A DNA stretch of 64,000 nucleotides, taken from contig NEEC01000017.1 of NCBI GenBank assembly GCA_002189035.1, positions 2,108,001 to 2,172,000 on the forward strand. The letters are read 5' to 3'. The stretch's first letter is position 1, and each line of letters begins with the position of its first letter. A program made the translations under genes and the position numbers. Below, one piece after another: positions 35,162-51,698 of the stretch. The notes beneath the pieces are model-generated. The model saw only the letters and a program-made list of their open reading frames with translations, was not told where the DNA came from and did no database searches. The DNA comes from Utricularia gibba (taxonomy: Eukaryota > Streptophyta > Magnoliopsida > Lamiales > Lentibulariaceae).

Positions 35162-36363
35162 ATTGGCAAACATTTATTTGATTTGTTGTTGGGTTTATTA
35201 GCCGGTACTTGTAGACCCTCTCATGTTCAAGATACAGGATTCACGTGCTTTGTAGCCCCTGCATGCGCCATTGATCATTTCCTTTTGTAGGATTTATGTG
35301 TATGGTCACCGAGTGCCTTGGAACTCTTAGTTTTGATTTCTTCTGTTGTCATCTTGATCTTGCTCATGATCTCTGATAATTTGCAACAAAGAGCTCCAGC
35401 TTCATTACATTAACCTCTGTCGCACTACAGGATGATCACGAGCTGGCTACTTGGATTCATTTCCTCATCGAACTTCTCCTCCCATTTTGCCTGTGATCAC
35501 TTACGTGTTCTTGCAGTGCTTCCCTTGTCTGCAGGTTCTGCTTCTTGTAGCGGCGTTGAGCATCACAGTGAAGGTTAATGTGGCCTCACGACTTCGTTGG
35601 CAGAATACAGGTGCATCAAAACAGCGTCTATCCCTATGATCGGAACCAAAGAAGCATGCATATGCCACCTCTATTTTTTTCCCAATTACTATCATTTCAT
35701 GTGCCTGAGGAGAATGAATGTTGTTCTCCAGACCATGAAATGAAATCTCTAAATCAATAGTAAGTTTTGTGGAAACATCCAAAGCTCCATGATCGGGTAG
35801 GGTCAGGACATTATAAGTAATGTATCAAGAGGTGCTAATTGTTGCGATTCATGTTTTAAATAGACAAACAAGTATAGTTGGTTGATTCATGATCCAAAGC
35901 AATTCAATCATGAATCTGTCAAATTTAATCCAATCCGGTTTGCAATCTAATGCGAGGTTCAACAATGATGAATTAAAACGTGCTCAGAAAGGGGGAATTA
36001 GCATAATCTTGACTAACAAATCATCCACTCAGCCAGGTACAAGACGAAGAAGAAGAAGATGATATGAAATCAACAGCAACTACTACTACCACTACTGCTA
36101 CATTTGTAGAAAGCGAGGGATATCTCAGCTAGTTACCGGCAATCCCACGCACACACAAACCCCATTTTCAGTCAGATGAGATGCTTCTGTGGTCACATTT
36201 TCACCTGGTGATGCCTTAGCCTAGATCATCGGCTTGGCATTCTAGGTTCTCCTTGCCGCCGAGTTCAGCCACTGCCTAAATAGGTGGTGATTCAGGTAGA
36301 TTGTAAGAGCCAAGATATGAGAGATAGAGATAGAGAGTGAAGACAGGTCATTTGGCAGGTGTT
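35162..36363. other. Convergent 3' region between BPC (+) and CK1 (-)
   Basis: Both genes end here. Likely 3' UTRs at each end; nothing recognised between. Small GAA and CTA-type repeats at about 36047-36100. Confidence 0.4.
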
Positions 36364-39109
<2,746 letters not shown>

Positions 39110-39681
39110 CAAATTCCACCCTGCCTAAAATCCCAATTCCTGACGAAATCGATCAGTAATCGAGTCAATCCTATACAAAATACGTATAATATACACACAC
39201 ACACATATATATATCTATGATCTGCAGGTGAAGAAAAACCAGCGAATCGGAACTCCTCGAGGATATCTCAGTGGCTTCCCTTGCTCCGATCTTATCCACG
39301 TCTCGCAGATCTCCGTGTTCTCGCTTGGCCTTACAGCGCCAACGCTGATTGTCGTTTAGCCTCTCAGCATTTCGATGCCTTCACCTTTACCTGTCTCCTC
39401 CCCCTTTTTCAAATCAACAATAATATCGACAATTGATTCATCTTATGCTATAAAAAATAAAACACATTTTACAAGTCCCAACTTGCCTCATATAATAATA
39501 ATTTCCCCAATATAATTCATTATTAAAATGAGAATTATAGGATCAGATTAAAAAATTACACAAAATAGGGCATTATTACAAGATAGAGGAGACTTCCGAT
39601 CCAAATGCACCCACAAAAGATACACAAAGAATGGGCAACAAAATGAGTGGCACTTTACATGTAAAGGGTATATATGCAGTA
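39110..39681. other. CK1 promoter and flippase 3' flank
   Basis: About 570 bp. Contains the CK1 leader and promoter, a CA/TA repeat at about 39191-39213 and AT-rich DNA. No gene. Confidence 0.4.
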
Positions 39682-39964
39682 GAAGAAGGCAATGGCTGTT
39701 GTCTTCTTCATCTTCTCACAGAGTCACTGCTGCTAAAAAATGAAGATTTCCCATTCACCCAACATCTCAGTTGCCTGAGAAGAGGCAATGGCTGCTGTCT
39801 TCTTCATCTTCTCACAGAGTCACTGCTGCTAAATGAAGATTTCCCACTCAGCCTACCTCTCAGTTGCCTGAGAAGAGGGCAATGGCTGTTGTCTTCTTCA
39901 TCTTCTCACAGAGTCACTGCTGCAGAATGAAGATTTCCCATTCAGCCTGCCTCTCAGTTGCCTG
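39682..39964. repeat. Three tandem copies (about 93-97 bp) over the 3' end of the flippase gene
   Basis: Copies start at 39682, 39779 and 39872, each reading GAAGA(A/G)GGCAATGG... and ending CAGTTGCCTGA. The third copy (39872-39964) contains the last coding codons and stop of the P4-ATPase on the minus strand; the other two lie downstream of the stop. The copies are about 90 percent alike by eye. Confidence 0.93.
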
Positions 39965-42900
39965 ATTTTAGCTTCAACTCGAGCAGTGAACCCAATGTTG
40001 GTCCTCTCTCGAGCTTTGCTGCGCTCATGTCGCCACATGTGCCGATCGATGACATCCCGCCGGCAGTACTTGATCTCTTGGATGATGTGGTGGTCCATGG
40101 GGTTGAAGGATCGCTGAAACGAGATGTGGGTGAGGTAAGGGAGGATGCAAGCAACTGTTACCACGAGTGTCGTCGACCAGAAGATGGGAGCTGGGCCGAG
40201 GACCTCGGTGAGGACTTGGAAGGCGCCAACACTCAGGGAGTAGGAGGACTTGCCGTACACCAGGAGAAATAGGTACCAGAAACCAACACTGCCCCAAATG
40301 AGAATGTGTTGGATAAAAGTGAAGTGGCACATCGTCAAGGCGATCTGACAGTTGACCGCCCAGATGATGCAAGTGAACATGGCTGTCCCAACTGCAGTCA
40401 TGTCTGCCGTCTGGCCATCGGGTCGGAAAGCTTGGTCGTAGAAGATGATGATGTTGAGGAAGAACACCACGAGGGAGGTGTAGAAACCATTTCCCATCCA
40501 GCCTAATATTCTGGGCCAATCGAAGAATAAGTTTTTTGGTCCCTGTTGATACAGAGCTGGGAACTGCACGAGTACAGGTGTTTGTATCAGTGGTGAAAGT
40601 TTTCTATCCTGAATTCAAAAAAATGTTGAATGCAGAGACAACAGGTATAAGTTCCTGAGGAGCCAACCTGTAGGCATACTTCAGAGTCTACGTCTTGCTC
40701 GAATACTCCAAGAGATATAACAGGCAATGATGTCAGGACTACGTTGAATAGTAGCATGTACCAATCAACATATATAGACTGCCCAGAAAATCCAGCAAAT
40801 GTCTCGAAGTAGAAGATTGTAAGGCCGAATGCAATGTTTTTGTAGAAGAAATAGCAAATCTGCATCGAAGATATGTTTAGCAAATAAATACCAAAGGGGG
40901 GGGGGGGGGGGCAAGCAAAGAGCATTCCCAATCTTCATCCTAATATCTTCAAGATTAAACTAACTACTTCTAAACAGAATTTGTGCATTATTTTGAGTGA
41001 ATCCTTCTATTTAACAAAACATATATGAAAGCACATGAAAATTTGTGATGGGAATCCAAAAAGAACAAGGTTGATGCCTGAAATTCAATTTGCAGAATAC
41101 CATCTGTGCGATTCTTTTGTAACACCAATGACCATGCACCACCAGAAGCCTTTCCAGAAATCGGAACTGTGCAATAGCAAAGTCACTAGCCATCACAGCC
41201 TGCAGGCAGTTAATGACAAGTCAGTCGTTTCAGATCAATTAGCACATTTCATAACTATAAGACAAGAACCAGCCTTGAGACATCAACAAATATGGAAGTT
41301 CATAGGAGGATGATGGAAAGCTTTGAAACCCCACCAAAAATATGCCACATCAGAAAGTTCATGGAATGAAATGTGCATGAGGATTGGTTTGTAAAAACCT
41401 GCATGCCTTCGCACCCACTAATGCCAACACCAATATCTGCTTCTTGTATCATTCCAACATCATTGGCACCATCACCTATTGCTAATGTGGTTTTCCCAGT
41501 TCCTTCTTTGACCAATCTTGTTACCTTTATAAAGGAAGGGGGGATTGAAATCAAGATCCAAAAACTGACTAACTAGAAATATAAAAAAAATTAAGATTGC
41601 CGAATTCTACAGAAGAACAAAGATTTCTGACCTGGGCTTTTTGTTTTGGTGAGACACGACAACATATAACCGAAGCGCAACCAACAGCTAAATCTAAAAA
41701 TTGATGCTTCATGTCATTCTCAAGAGCATGAGTAAGAGTTTTCCCATCAATAATTAAAGCAAACGCAGCATGGGGATCCCTTTCGAGTTTGATCATTTGA
41801 GAAGCATTGGTGATTTGGTTTAGAATCTGCTCTTTTGCAGCCTATAATGATGTTAGAAAAAAATAAAGCCATCATTTGAATTGCATTAAAACAAAAAGCA
41901 AGTAATCGTCCAACAGATTCATACCTTTTTTTGATCCTGGACTATGGGATCAGATTCTGTTATACTTATACATATCTGTCTCATACCATGTCGAAGCAAA
42001 CTGCATGCAAATCTGAAATACAATTGTGCATCAGCTTAAAATCACCCCATATCACAGGCATAAAATATTTGATAGCTGCAATATGGAGGTCAGGTACATA
42101 CCCAATATTAATCGCAGTTTCCATCTTATCACCTGTCAGAACCCATATTTTAAGACCTGCCTGAGCAAGTTTGTCAATACACTGAGGCACCTTCAAAAAA
42201 GATGAAAGAAAATGATATAAGGATGGATAAATAGAGGAAGCGATCAAGAAAGAAAAGCATGATATACCCCTGCTTGCAGCTTGTCTTCCACTGCAGTTGC
42301 ACCCACCAAAATGAAGTCCCTTTCCATTATATCAGCAAGCCGCTCCAACTTTGCTTCTCTATCAGCACCAATTGATGTCTTTGCCTTCATGAACTCTTCG
42401 TTCCATGCAATATATTTGGCATCATCAATTTCCTTGTAGGCAAGTGCCAGTGTTCTCAATCCACTCTCCCCATATTCTGTCAAATGCTTTGTGGTTTCCT
42501 CCAGATATTTCTCACCATTCTTGGCCAGGCGATCAAAAATGATGCTGTGAAGTAACAAAGGCCAAGGAACATGTGAGAATTACAGCCCTAAGTGAAGTAA
42601 AATAAAGATGAAGTACGACATAATTCAAAGTTGGACAAGGTCCTGCTACTGGAAATTAAGAAAATTCGGGTAATGAGCGCTAACTTTCCCTATTTAATTC
42701 ATTCAGTTTTTAACAGTTCCATGTTCAACTTTTTTTTTTCCACAGGTGCTTCGATGTTTTGTTCCCTATGTCAATGGTGGTGAAACATACCTATCAGCCC
42801 CTTTGCAGAGAACAAGGATTTTACCATCTTCATTCCTCACAATGACAGACATCCTTTTCCTTTTGCTGGTGAAATCCAACAAATTGAGAACTTTGTACTC

Positions 42901-44790
42901 CCTGTGTATAGTGTTGCAGGTCGGTCAACCTGGTACACATGAAACAACTTTCTGAAGAAATGGAATAGATTCGAGGTTCATGTTCTGACCTCTCTGTTGG
43001 CTCTTGAAAGAAGGGATATCTCTCACGAACATAAATGCTTGACTGTGTTCTTCTGCAGAACTCAAAACCAAATTCTCTAGCAGCGACAAGAAAGGCACCT
43101 TCATCGGGTGATTCTGATTCATAACACAAACCTGTTTCTTCATTTTGCTCTGGGATCCCAGTGTGACAAATCGCTAATATCCTGAAAAACAACAAAACCA
43201 TGTCTGCATTGGGATCTGTGAACCAATTCCCATTCATTAGGCGAGCATCCTCAAAGCTGAACCCCTTGATAGCATGTTTGTGTTCACCTACATCTTTTGA
43301 GGCAACAACGCTCTCTAATTCAATTTCTGATGCTCCACAGCCAGCCTCATTTTTTTTCCATGAATAAGGACTGGTAACTTGAATTGGCTGATTGCCCTCC
43401 ATGGCCAGCTGCTTGGCAGCAGCTAGTTCTACATCACTAGAGCGCACACCATATGGAGTACCCGCAATGGAACATTTGATGAAGTCCATCTGGTTACAAG
43501 TCAGAGTTCCAGTTTTGTCAGAGAGTATAGTGTCAACTTGTCCTAGTTCTTCATTTAAGTTTGAGGTCCTTGCTTGTGCGGGAGTTTCGTGTACTTCATC
43601 ATACATATGGACATCGTGGTTCATGAACACTGCTTGAAGAACTTTAACAACCTCAATCGAAACATACAAGGATATTGGTATCAAATATCCATACAATATA
43701 AGAGCAGTGATGAGGTGATAGAACCCTGATATCAGAGGCATTCCTGTGTCATAAAGACCAGCCTTGTCAGGAACCCTTAAATACCACCAGTTTGGCAAAT
43801 CGTATTTGGTCTTCCCAATGAAGCCTAGGGAGCTCAGGAATGAGATAAAAACCAAGAGGCTGAAGAGGAAATATATAATTTTGTCCATTTGTTTTTCAAC
43901 CTTACTTCGTTTGGAAGGAGATTTTGTAGCATTTTGCATGACCTTACTATCATGACCAGTAAATATCACAACTCCATAAACATAAGCTGTATTTCTTAAT
44001 TTTGAATCCCGAAGTAAAATTTGACTAGGATCAAGAGGATATATTTGACGATCATATTCGAAATTCCCCACAAAGGAGTACAGGTTAGGATTTGGATCCT
44101 CACATTTCAAGGTAGCACTGAATTCCCTGAACGACAAATCATGATCCAAGAGTAGCGTTGCCTCAAGAGCTCTTTTAACCTTTAAATTGGTTTCCCCATC
44201 CAAATTCATGGTTTCGACATAACATATCCCATCATCGTAACTGGAAGATAGCAAGAGCAAATCTGCGGGAAAAAATTTGTCCTTCTCCACCTTAACTACA
44301 TCTCCAACTCTAAGTTTCATCCATGGTTTGACAGCAAATATACCACCCTTTTTATGTACTAGAGTTTTTCGAAGATTAACCTTCATATCTTGAATAAACC
44401 TACGCCAATCTTCAAGAGCTTCTTTGGCCATACTCAAACCAACCACAAAGACGAGAGGGGCAATCATGCTAACAGCAGAGAATGGTGATATGGGAGTTAG
44501 TGATAAGACTGCAGCCAGTAGGAAATACAAATTTGCTACACGTCTGAACTGTTCAAATATGGCCTTTGGGAGGAAAGTAACAATATTGTACTTGGTAGTA
44601 GAAATGTAGTTCGAGCAATATCTAACAGGTTTTTCCACATGTAGACGAGGCTGGTTACAGTAAACTATTCGAGAATAGCCACGTTCATGAAAGTCATGAA
44701 GTGCATCATCTTGCGAAGCATGAGGCCTATAGCAACCAAATGTGTAAAAGCTACTGCGGAGAAAACTTGCTCTTATTCTTCCCGAGCCAT
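39898..44790 (-). CDS. ALA: P4-type ATPase, phospholipid flippase (ALA family), frame broken at the N-terminus
   Basis: Membrane pump moving phospholipids to the cytosolic leaflet, acting with ALIS partners in vesicle formation. Ten coding exons: 42990-44790, 42791-42901, 42268-42544, 42102-42190, 41925-42012, 41632-41841, 41399-41524, 41101-41199, 40668-40859, 39898-40563. Landmarks: [11 protein letters not shown], catalytic [35 protein letters not shown] and [18 protein letters not shown]. Ten membrane helices are expected and hydrophobic stretches fit. The start ATG GCT CGG at 44790 matches the family start MARGRIR, but only three G stand at 44781-44783 where four are needed; as given, the ATG frame hits TAA after five codons. 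The C-terminal residues overlap a tandem repeat. Resembles ALA8-12. Confidence 0.93.
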
Positions 44791-47011
44791 GATACACTTT
44801 TGAGCTTCAAATCCACCAAAACAACCCAGAATTATGAAGATTAACCAGCCAGGCCATATATTTTTCTAAAACAGTTATCATCTTTCCAAGCCAACTGAAT
44901 GGATCAATTAGCTTGTCCAAGAACCCCTGAAATTAACTATCTAACCAGTCAACCACTCTTAACCTACTGCAATATTGTCTTCGGTTCAATAAGATTGCAC
45001 GTATTTATCCTTGAGATCTAAACACACAAAAAAGTCCAAGAACATGGAGAAAACCTATTAGAAAACAAAAAAAAAAAAAGTTAAATGCATAATGTAAATC
45101 TGCATCTATGGTTCGAACTAATATCTTAATCGCATCCACTAACTCCCATGAATTTAAAGTTTAAAAAAGAGCGAACATAGAAAGCCAGTGTGCAAATGAA
45201 ACAGCACATCGCAATGCCCTCGGGTAAAGAACCCAACAATACTTCTTGATCAACATCACAAAAATTCATGCACAAATAGCAGTTCCAAGTTGTTAGACAA
45301 AATCAACCAAAAAATCTCCAGCATTGCGAAAAATTAAGAGCAACCCCCAAGTGGAAGATCGAAGACACTGAAATCAACACAGAAAGAAACTTCAAAATTG
45401 ACCAGCTGAATAAAATTCAGAAGTCACTCCACCTTTCCAACTTAAAAACACCGACAGAAGTGAATGAAAAAAAAGACACAATCCCTAATCCTCTCATCAC
45501 TAATAAAGGGACGAATGGAACCCACATTGTCAAAGTAGGCAATAAATACCTGAGAGAATTGCGGACGCAAACCAGAAGCAAACTCCGCTCAAGGATCGCA
45601 CTCAGGGAAAGAGAAGTGGGGGATAAGAAGCAAAGGTGAATGAGGTATGATTGCCGGGATGGCGAATGAAGCAAGATCGACATGGAAGAGGATCTGACAC
45701 TTGACTATTTGAGGGACTCCGTCCCTGAGAGCAGCATTCATTGATCCACCTCTCCCATTAGTGTGTGTGACTGTGTGCTTTCAATTAATGAGGAAGCGCG
45801 TGTGGCACAACTTGCAATTATTATTATTTATTAATTTTAAACATTTTAACAACACTCCTCTTTTATTTACAATTCTTTTATGCATATCAAATCCACTATT
45901 ATCACACGTGGCAACATGATTGATTCGCTATTTGGGCTATGTTTATTAGTATAACCAAGATAATTCTTAGGAAATTGAAGAATTTTTAAGTGTTTATTTT
46001 TTTAAATAATTTACCTTAATATTTATGAAGTTGTATATTTAACTTATCATGTTATCAAAACTAATTGATTTTAATCATAATATTGCATCGTCATAAACAA
46101 TATTCACAATTTTCATTAATTTCATTTTAATGATCTTAACCTCACCAAACTCCATAAATCACAAGACTCAAAGGCAATCTAACACTAATAATGGATTTTG
46201 ATTCGTCAAATTTTATATACAAATACAAAAAAATCCTATAACAATTTTTTATTGGGTTTGAAATTATTGTTGTAAATAGATTCATTTTTTAAAAATTTTG
46301 AAAATTATTGCATTTCATTGTACGATTTTGATAAGTTGAAATGTTTTTTTTTTTTTTGTAATTTTGAAATTTAAGAATTATATTCTTTATACTAATCAAA
46401 ATTTGAAGTGTTTTTATTGCATTATTCTCATTTAAAAAACATGACATTTTATTGAATATTCTAATTTGGTTGTTCTGTAATCATATCCTCCACAAATGAC
46501 GATATGTTTCATTCTAATGCCTACATGGGACGATGAAAATGTGATAATTTTTCGAAACTTATCAAGTTAATGTTTGTGTCAAATGCGTGTTGAAGATGGG
46601 AGGTGAATCGTATTGATCCCAACCTTACCCCTTTTAAGGAACACAGCTTTCGTATGTGTCTCTTCTTGAGGTCTTTTCTTTTATGTCCTCATCGGGGGAG
46701 GGTGACCTAACCCCTTTTAAACAGAATAAAGCAGTATATTTTTCCTGATATTAGTAAAATAATATTATTTCTTAATAAAAAAAAGATTATTAAAACAAGA
46801 TTTGTTAAAATGTTATTAAAAGGGCTCATTGGAGTAATTCCTAATTAATTATTATCATTTAAAATTTAAGAATAACACAAAAGGGGTAAATTTTCCGATC
46901 ACATGAGAAGATCGTGGTGTATCAGATCACTGTGTCAGGAGGAATGGTTATGGAGGATTAAGAGTTTGATCCGCCATGGGCGATGGAAATCGAGAGAACA
47001 CAAGGTAGTGG
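44791..47011. other. Flippase leader and AT-rich spacer
   Basis: The flippase 5' leader probably includes an exon near 45552-45700 (minus strand, donor CTCTCAG|GTATTT) joined over an intron to the start codon. From 45780 to 46900 the DNA is AT-rich with many short A and T runs and no recognised gene or transposon. Confidence 0.4.
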
Positions 47012-49362
47012 TTAACAAGAATTCTGATCCTGCAATCTTTTTGTCAGTATCTGCATCCCGATGTACCTGCAAATGGTGGATTTCGATGTTAGTTGGTAGT
47101 TTTTTTGGATGTGTTGTGTTTGTGTTTTAGTTACCTTCCCATCATCATTACGGTGGCCTGAGGATTCGTGCCTGGGGATTCGAAGAAGACGGATCCATCG
47201 ACGACGCGGAGCCGATCGACGCCGATAACCTTGTATTCTTCGTCGACGACTTTTCCGATGTGGCATCCCCCGTGGTAATGCCAGATAGTGATAACCGTGT
47301 CTCTGCAGAACTGTTCCAGTTGCTTGGTGTCGTTTGTGTGTTTTGGGATGAGGTTCACGTTCGCGGCGACGCTCATGTTCACCAGTCGCTCCACGCTGTT
47401 CTTATCCAGCTGTGTGTACCCTGCGAAGCTCTTGGACTTTAGAAGTTTCTCGATGATCCGGATTCCGGCGACGCAGTGGCTTACGTCGGTGGGATGGCTG
47501 AAGTAGTTGAATGTGATGCTGGGATTATCGTTGATGTTGGTGTTTTTGAGGGTGATATGACCTCTGGATTTTGGCCTGGCGAGCTTTTCGAGAATGAATC
47601 CTCCCCTGAACGCTTCGTGGGGAAGGCTTCTTTTGCTGCGTCTGTACCTGTGGATTGCTTCGTGGGTTCTTTCCCTTGGAGGAATTGTTGATAGCTGACC
47701 GATCTGTGTTTTTGAAAATACCGCATAATGATCAGTACACAACTGCAGGCAAGGTGTTCGACAAAATGCTCCTTCGTAAAAACGGGTTGGAGGGTACCTC
47801 AGCTGAAGCGATTCCGTGATCCCAACGGATGCTGTCTGAGGACTGGCCGAAGCCGCTGCTAGCTTCGATGTACACTCCACGTCTTGTAATTCCAACTGTC
47901 TGTATCAGAGACTGCTGAACCGAGCCATTGGTGGGCACAAAAATTGTATTCAGTGGGTTATCTGCCATGCCTTTCCCCACATACTCATTGCCAAGAACAG
48001 GTGGAATATCAAACTTTTCGAGGTCCGAAATCGGTCCAATCCCGCTCAGCAGCAGCAGATGGGGGCTCCCGATTGCTCCAGCTGATAAGATGACTTCGCT
48101 CTCCGGCCTCTCTGTTAGAGCAACGGTGTGGGTCATTCCATTTTCATCCTTGAAGGTAACCCCTACTGCTTTAGGCCTTCTACCTACCAAAGTATTCATA
48201 CATGAGATCATGCTTCTCAGTAACAGATATTCTAAGTTGAGATATCCTTTTTACCTGGTCCTGTGCTATCGAACTCTATTTTCTCCACAGTAGCATAGAC
48301 CAGAACGGTGAGCTTCTCGGGGTTGCCGGTTCCCAGAAGCTCGGCAGCAGAGTGGCGTCGTCCGTATGTGTCAAAGATGGTTCCTCCCACTTTGGTTCCA
48401 TACTTGTGGTCGTATGTGAAGCCATTGAAAGGGGAAACTCCAACTTCCAGGAGCCCATCTCTCACAGCCTTCTGCCAAGGCATCAGCCTTGGCTCATGAA
48501 CTATTTGTTTCTCAACCCACTCAAAGGATTCCCTCACTAACTCACTATCCCATCCAGCTTTTCTGATGAAACTGCATTAACATTCACAACAGAAAAACAT
48601 CAGCTTTCGTCTTCTTTTGGAACATATTTTCCTGTGGGATGTGACCAACCACTAAATGTTTTTGTCATTAATACCTTAATATTTTGTTTTGACATGTGGA
48701 TAGCTTACATTTTCATGCACAAAAACCGTAGGTTGGTGTGATTGTACCTTGGACCGGCTCTGGTGTAAAATCCAGCGTTGATGCACGTACCTCCGCCGAG
48801 AACCCTGGCTCTGGAATTAAATACACCGTCCGTCGAGATGAACATCTGGGACGGCGAGGTTTCGGAGATATCCGCCAGGCCGATGTGAAAATTTTGCATG
48901 AATGAGACATTGGCGTTTGCAAAAGGGGTACCTCCTCTTTCCAGCAGCAGAACGCTGTAGTTCTGGGACAGAGTGGCTGCCAAGGGGCATCCTGCTGTGC
49001 CCCCACCAACAACTATGTAGTCGAACCCCGGTTCTGCCCCGCCCGCATCTGGAGATGATGGATACGGTGCCGAGAACCTGCTTGCCGGTTTTATGAACGG
49101 ATACCTGTACTCTGCTTCATGATCAAGTTCAGTCTGCGTTCCTGCATTTCACTTCCACCAGTAAGGTATATGAGCTTAGATATCAAACCATCTTTTTCGC
49201 AAATTTGATGCAGGTTCTAACATTATGCAAAGAAATTCACCAAAAAAAAATGTGGAGAGGAGGCATTGGAGAACCTTGAGAGAAGCTGAGAAGTGTGGTG
49301 ATCCAAACAAGTAGGTAAAGTTGAAGCACAGAAGAGGAAATACTGAAACCAAGCGAACTCAT
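47012..49362 (-). CDS. HOTHEAD-like GMC oxidoreductase (FAD-dependent)
   Basis: Glucose-methanol-choline family flavoprotein; HOTHEAD itself oxidises long-chain omega-hydroxy fatty acids for cutin. Six exons: 49275-49362, 48748-49141, 48255-48571, 47798-48183, 47135-47703, 47012-47066. Signal peptide MSSLGFSISSSVLQLYLLVW leads the secreted protein. FAD-binding motif DYIVVGGGTAGCPLAATL with LLLERGG; GMC signature GGGTCINAGFYTRAG; second signature GAIGSPHLLLLSGIGP; C-terminal catalytic pair in WHYHGGCHIG (His) and GTNPQATVMMMGRYIG (Asn). The last exon adds only YIGMQILTKRLQDQNSC. Frame is intact throughout. A mandelonitrile lyase-type relative is a less likely alternative, as sequence and exon layout are closer to HOTHEAD. 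Confidence 0.93.
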
Positions 49363-51698
49363 GGGGAAAAGCCGCTTGCTGCAATCTGCACACGCTCTAA
49401 GGTACGCAAAATTTTGGCCTCTGTTGCTCTTGGTCTTGGATATATAATACAAATGCTTTACCTTTTGAAAGTCACACTTTAACTTGAAAATAAGAACTAG
49501 AATCTTTGCACATATACTGTCACAAATATTTAATGTAAAGCGAAATCCCAACTGGTAACACTGGCTTTTAATGATGGCCATAAATGCAGTAGTTGGAGAA
49601 CAAGCGAATGCATAGATTGTTCATCTACACGGTGGACTAGAAATGAAAAGCCTAGACGCGCCAGCAGCACCTCTGCTCAACCCATTGTGAGGAGTAGCGC
49701 CACAACACTTATGACCATCTGAAAACTACAACAGCCGGTATTTATAAAGCTTAATGTCGAGTCATCAATAAGCAGCAAGCCACTGCCTTGAAAATATACA
49801 GGAAACAGTTCGTGTGGTGGTTGCTTTTGTTATAGCGACCTTTAATAGTACACCACCCACAGGGATTGGAAATCTCCAGAAACAACACAGGTACGTTTGT
49901 GCTTCTTGACACCACTTTCATACATGAATCTTGTAGTTTCCTTGTGTTTGCTATTGGTATTGATGGTGAGTTATTTCTCTTTGTGAGACTCCCAACAGAT
50001 GGTTTACTAGGATCCGTGATCTTGTCCGAGACGTTGGCTACTTGTGCGGTTAATTGCAGGTACTTGTTCTCTACCACCATACATGTCGTGGACAAGCGAA
50101 GTGATACAAAATTATTGATGTTGGGATGTATACCGTGGGTCGTGGAAAAAAACAGTGTGCTGTGCGATTATATATGATCAAGTGCCTCTCAGTACAATCC
50201 ACACGACACAATTAGGTGATTTTATCGTATATTCTAACCACCTTATTATTGCTTATCTCATGGTACACAAGAGTGGAAAATAGGATTATGTAGGGGTGTT
50301 TTCTACTTGATTTTTATTGGCTTTTTCCCCCAAAAAATTATGAAATTCGACGCTGAAGCATGAACCAGTTGGTGTTCTAAGAATAGTCGTACCATCATCT
50401 ATATGATGAGTTATTTGCTTGTTGCTTGGTAAAATTTTGAAAACCAGTATGGCATATAGTGTCTGCATGGTATTACTGTGTCAACTTTTGATTGATGATT
50501 AGTACGAGCTGCAGACTAAGTTGAGCTCCTTATCAACCTAAAGCAGCGTGCGGAGCTCACACAGGTAACCCTAACCAACCATGTCTCGTAGAAAGGGTGT
50601 GTGTAGGGTGCTACGCGTGTATAGGTGGGATGAGTCAATGAATGGGGGAACAGTACGAATGAGGGACCATCTGGGTGAATTATGTGACTAAGAAGAACCT
50701 TCTAGATTGAATTATGGCACATAATTGAGTTGGATTTGGTACGATCCGTGCCACTTATTGATCGATGTTGTCTGCTGAGACAACCGACTCTCTCTCTCTG
50801 TATTCATGAATATTGCTTCCCCCAATCAATCATCAACCTGTCCCGCTGTTGATAACATTATGGTTGTTCTTTTTTTCACCCCCAGCCTAGTGGTAAATAA
50901 TGCCTTTTACTTGTGCCCCCTTTCCCTGGTACAACAGTAAGTAACTCTGTTCCGTGTTCCTTCTACCCTTTTTCTTTTCACCCCTTGGTAAATTGCCATA
51001 ATTGTATGGTCTCTGCCCTCCCCCCTCCCGCCCCCACTCTCCTTTCTCAGCCTTTTTGGATGGGAATGTAGAGATGTGACATTGAGGATGTCGCTGATTT
51101 GTGGTGTAGTTCTGGGTCCTCTTAACCACAAATGGATCACTTTATTCAACAACCGCTAAGATTTTAATCTCCATGTTGATCACATTTTTGTGATATAGTA
51201 GAGATCTTAACATCAATTTTACTACCACAAAATAGTGTAAAAGTGTTTGGTTTTAGGTTTTAGTATCGAACTTGTATTGAAATACTTTTTAGGAAATCAT
51301 TCTAAGAAAATGAAAATTGAATCTTTTATAATTTTTAATAAACAAATAAAAAGTATTCATATTTGATAATAAACTTATTTAGGCGACATCTTAGATTGTT
51401 CTAATGAGATCAATCAAAAAAATCCTGGCTCTTCAAATACAAAAGTAGCCGTAATGGTAGCATACCGAGGCACACGCGTGAGAGACATACGTGGTTTCTC
51501 GAATTCTAATATTACAGGCTTCCAATCAAAAATGCGAGATAACGAAGGCCCCCCATGAGAGGAAGCTGAACGACAGCCACCTCGTGCAAACTCACCTTTA
51601 AAGCAAAAAAAACTAACAGCAGATGAGAAACATGCATCATGCCACCTGCCAAGGGAGGATCATCTTCCAGTTCCTCTGCGAGCATAAAATCAGAAGCT
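49363..51698. other. Intergenic region, possible old repeat
   Basis: No recognised gene. Two overlapping frames of about 100 codons lie on opposite strands at 49751-50177; neither shows a known motif. The stretch from 50500 to 50900 is unremarkable; 50760-50830 has a CT repeat. The right end, about 51512-51698, is the probable 3' UTR of the RHD3 gene. Confidence 0.35.

Noticed and set aside
39682-39964. Direct repeats resembling a CRISPR array
   Set aside because: Adjoining copies of about 93 bp without unique spacers, in a plant gene; it is a tandem duplication.
49751-50177. Overlapping frames on both strands that might be a retrotransposon relic
   Set aside because: No protease, integrase, reverse transcriptase or gag motif and no terminal repeats recognised.
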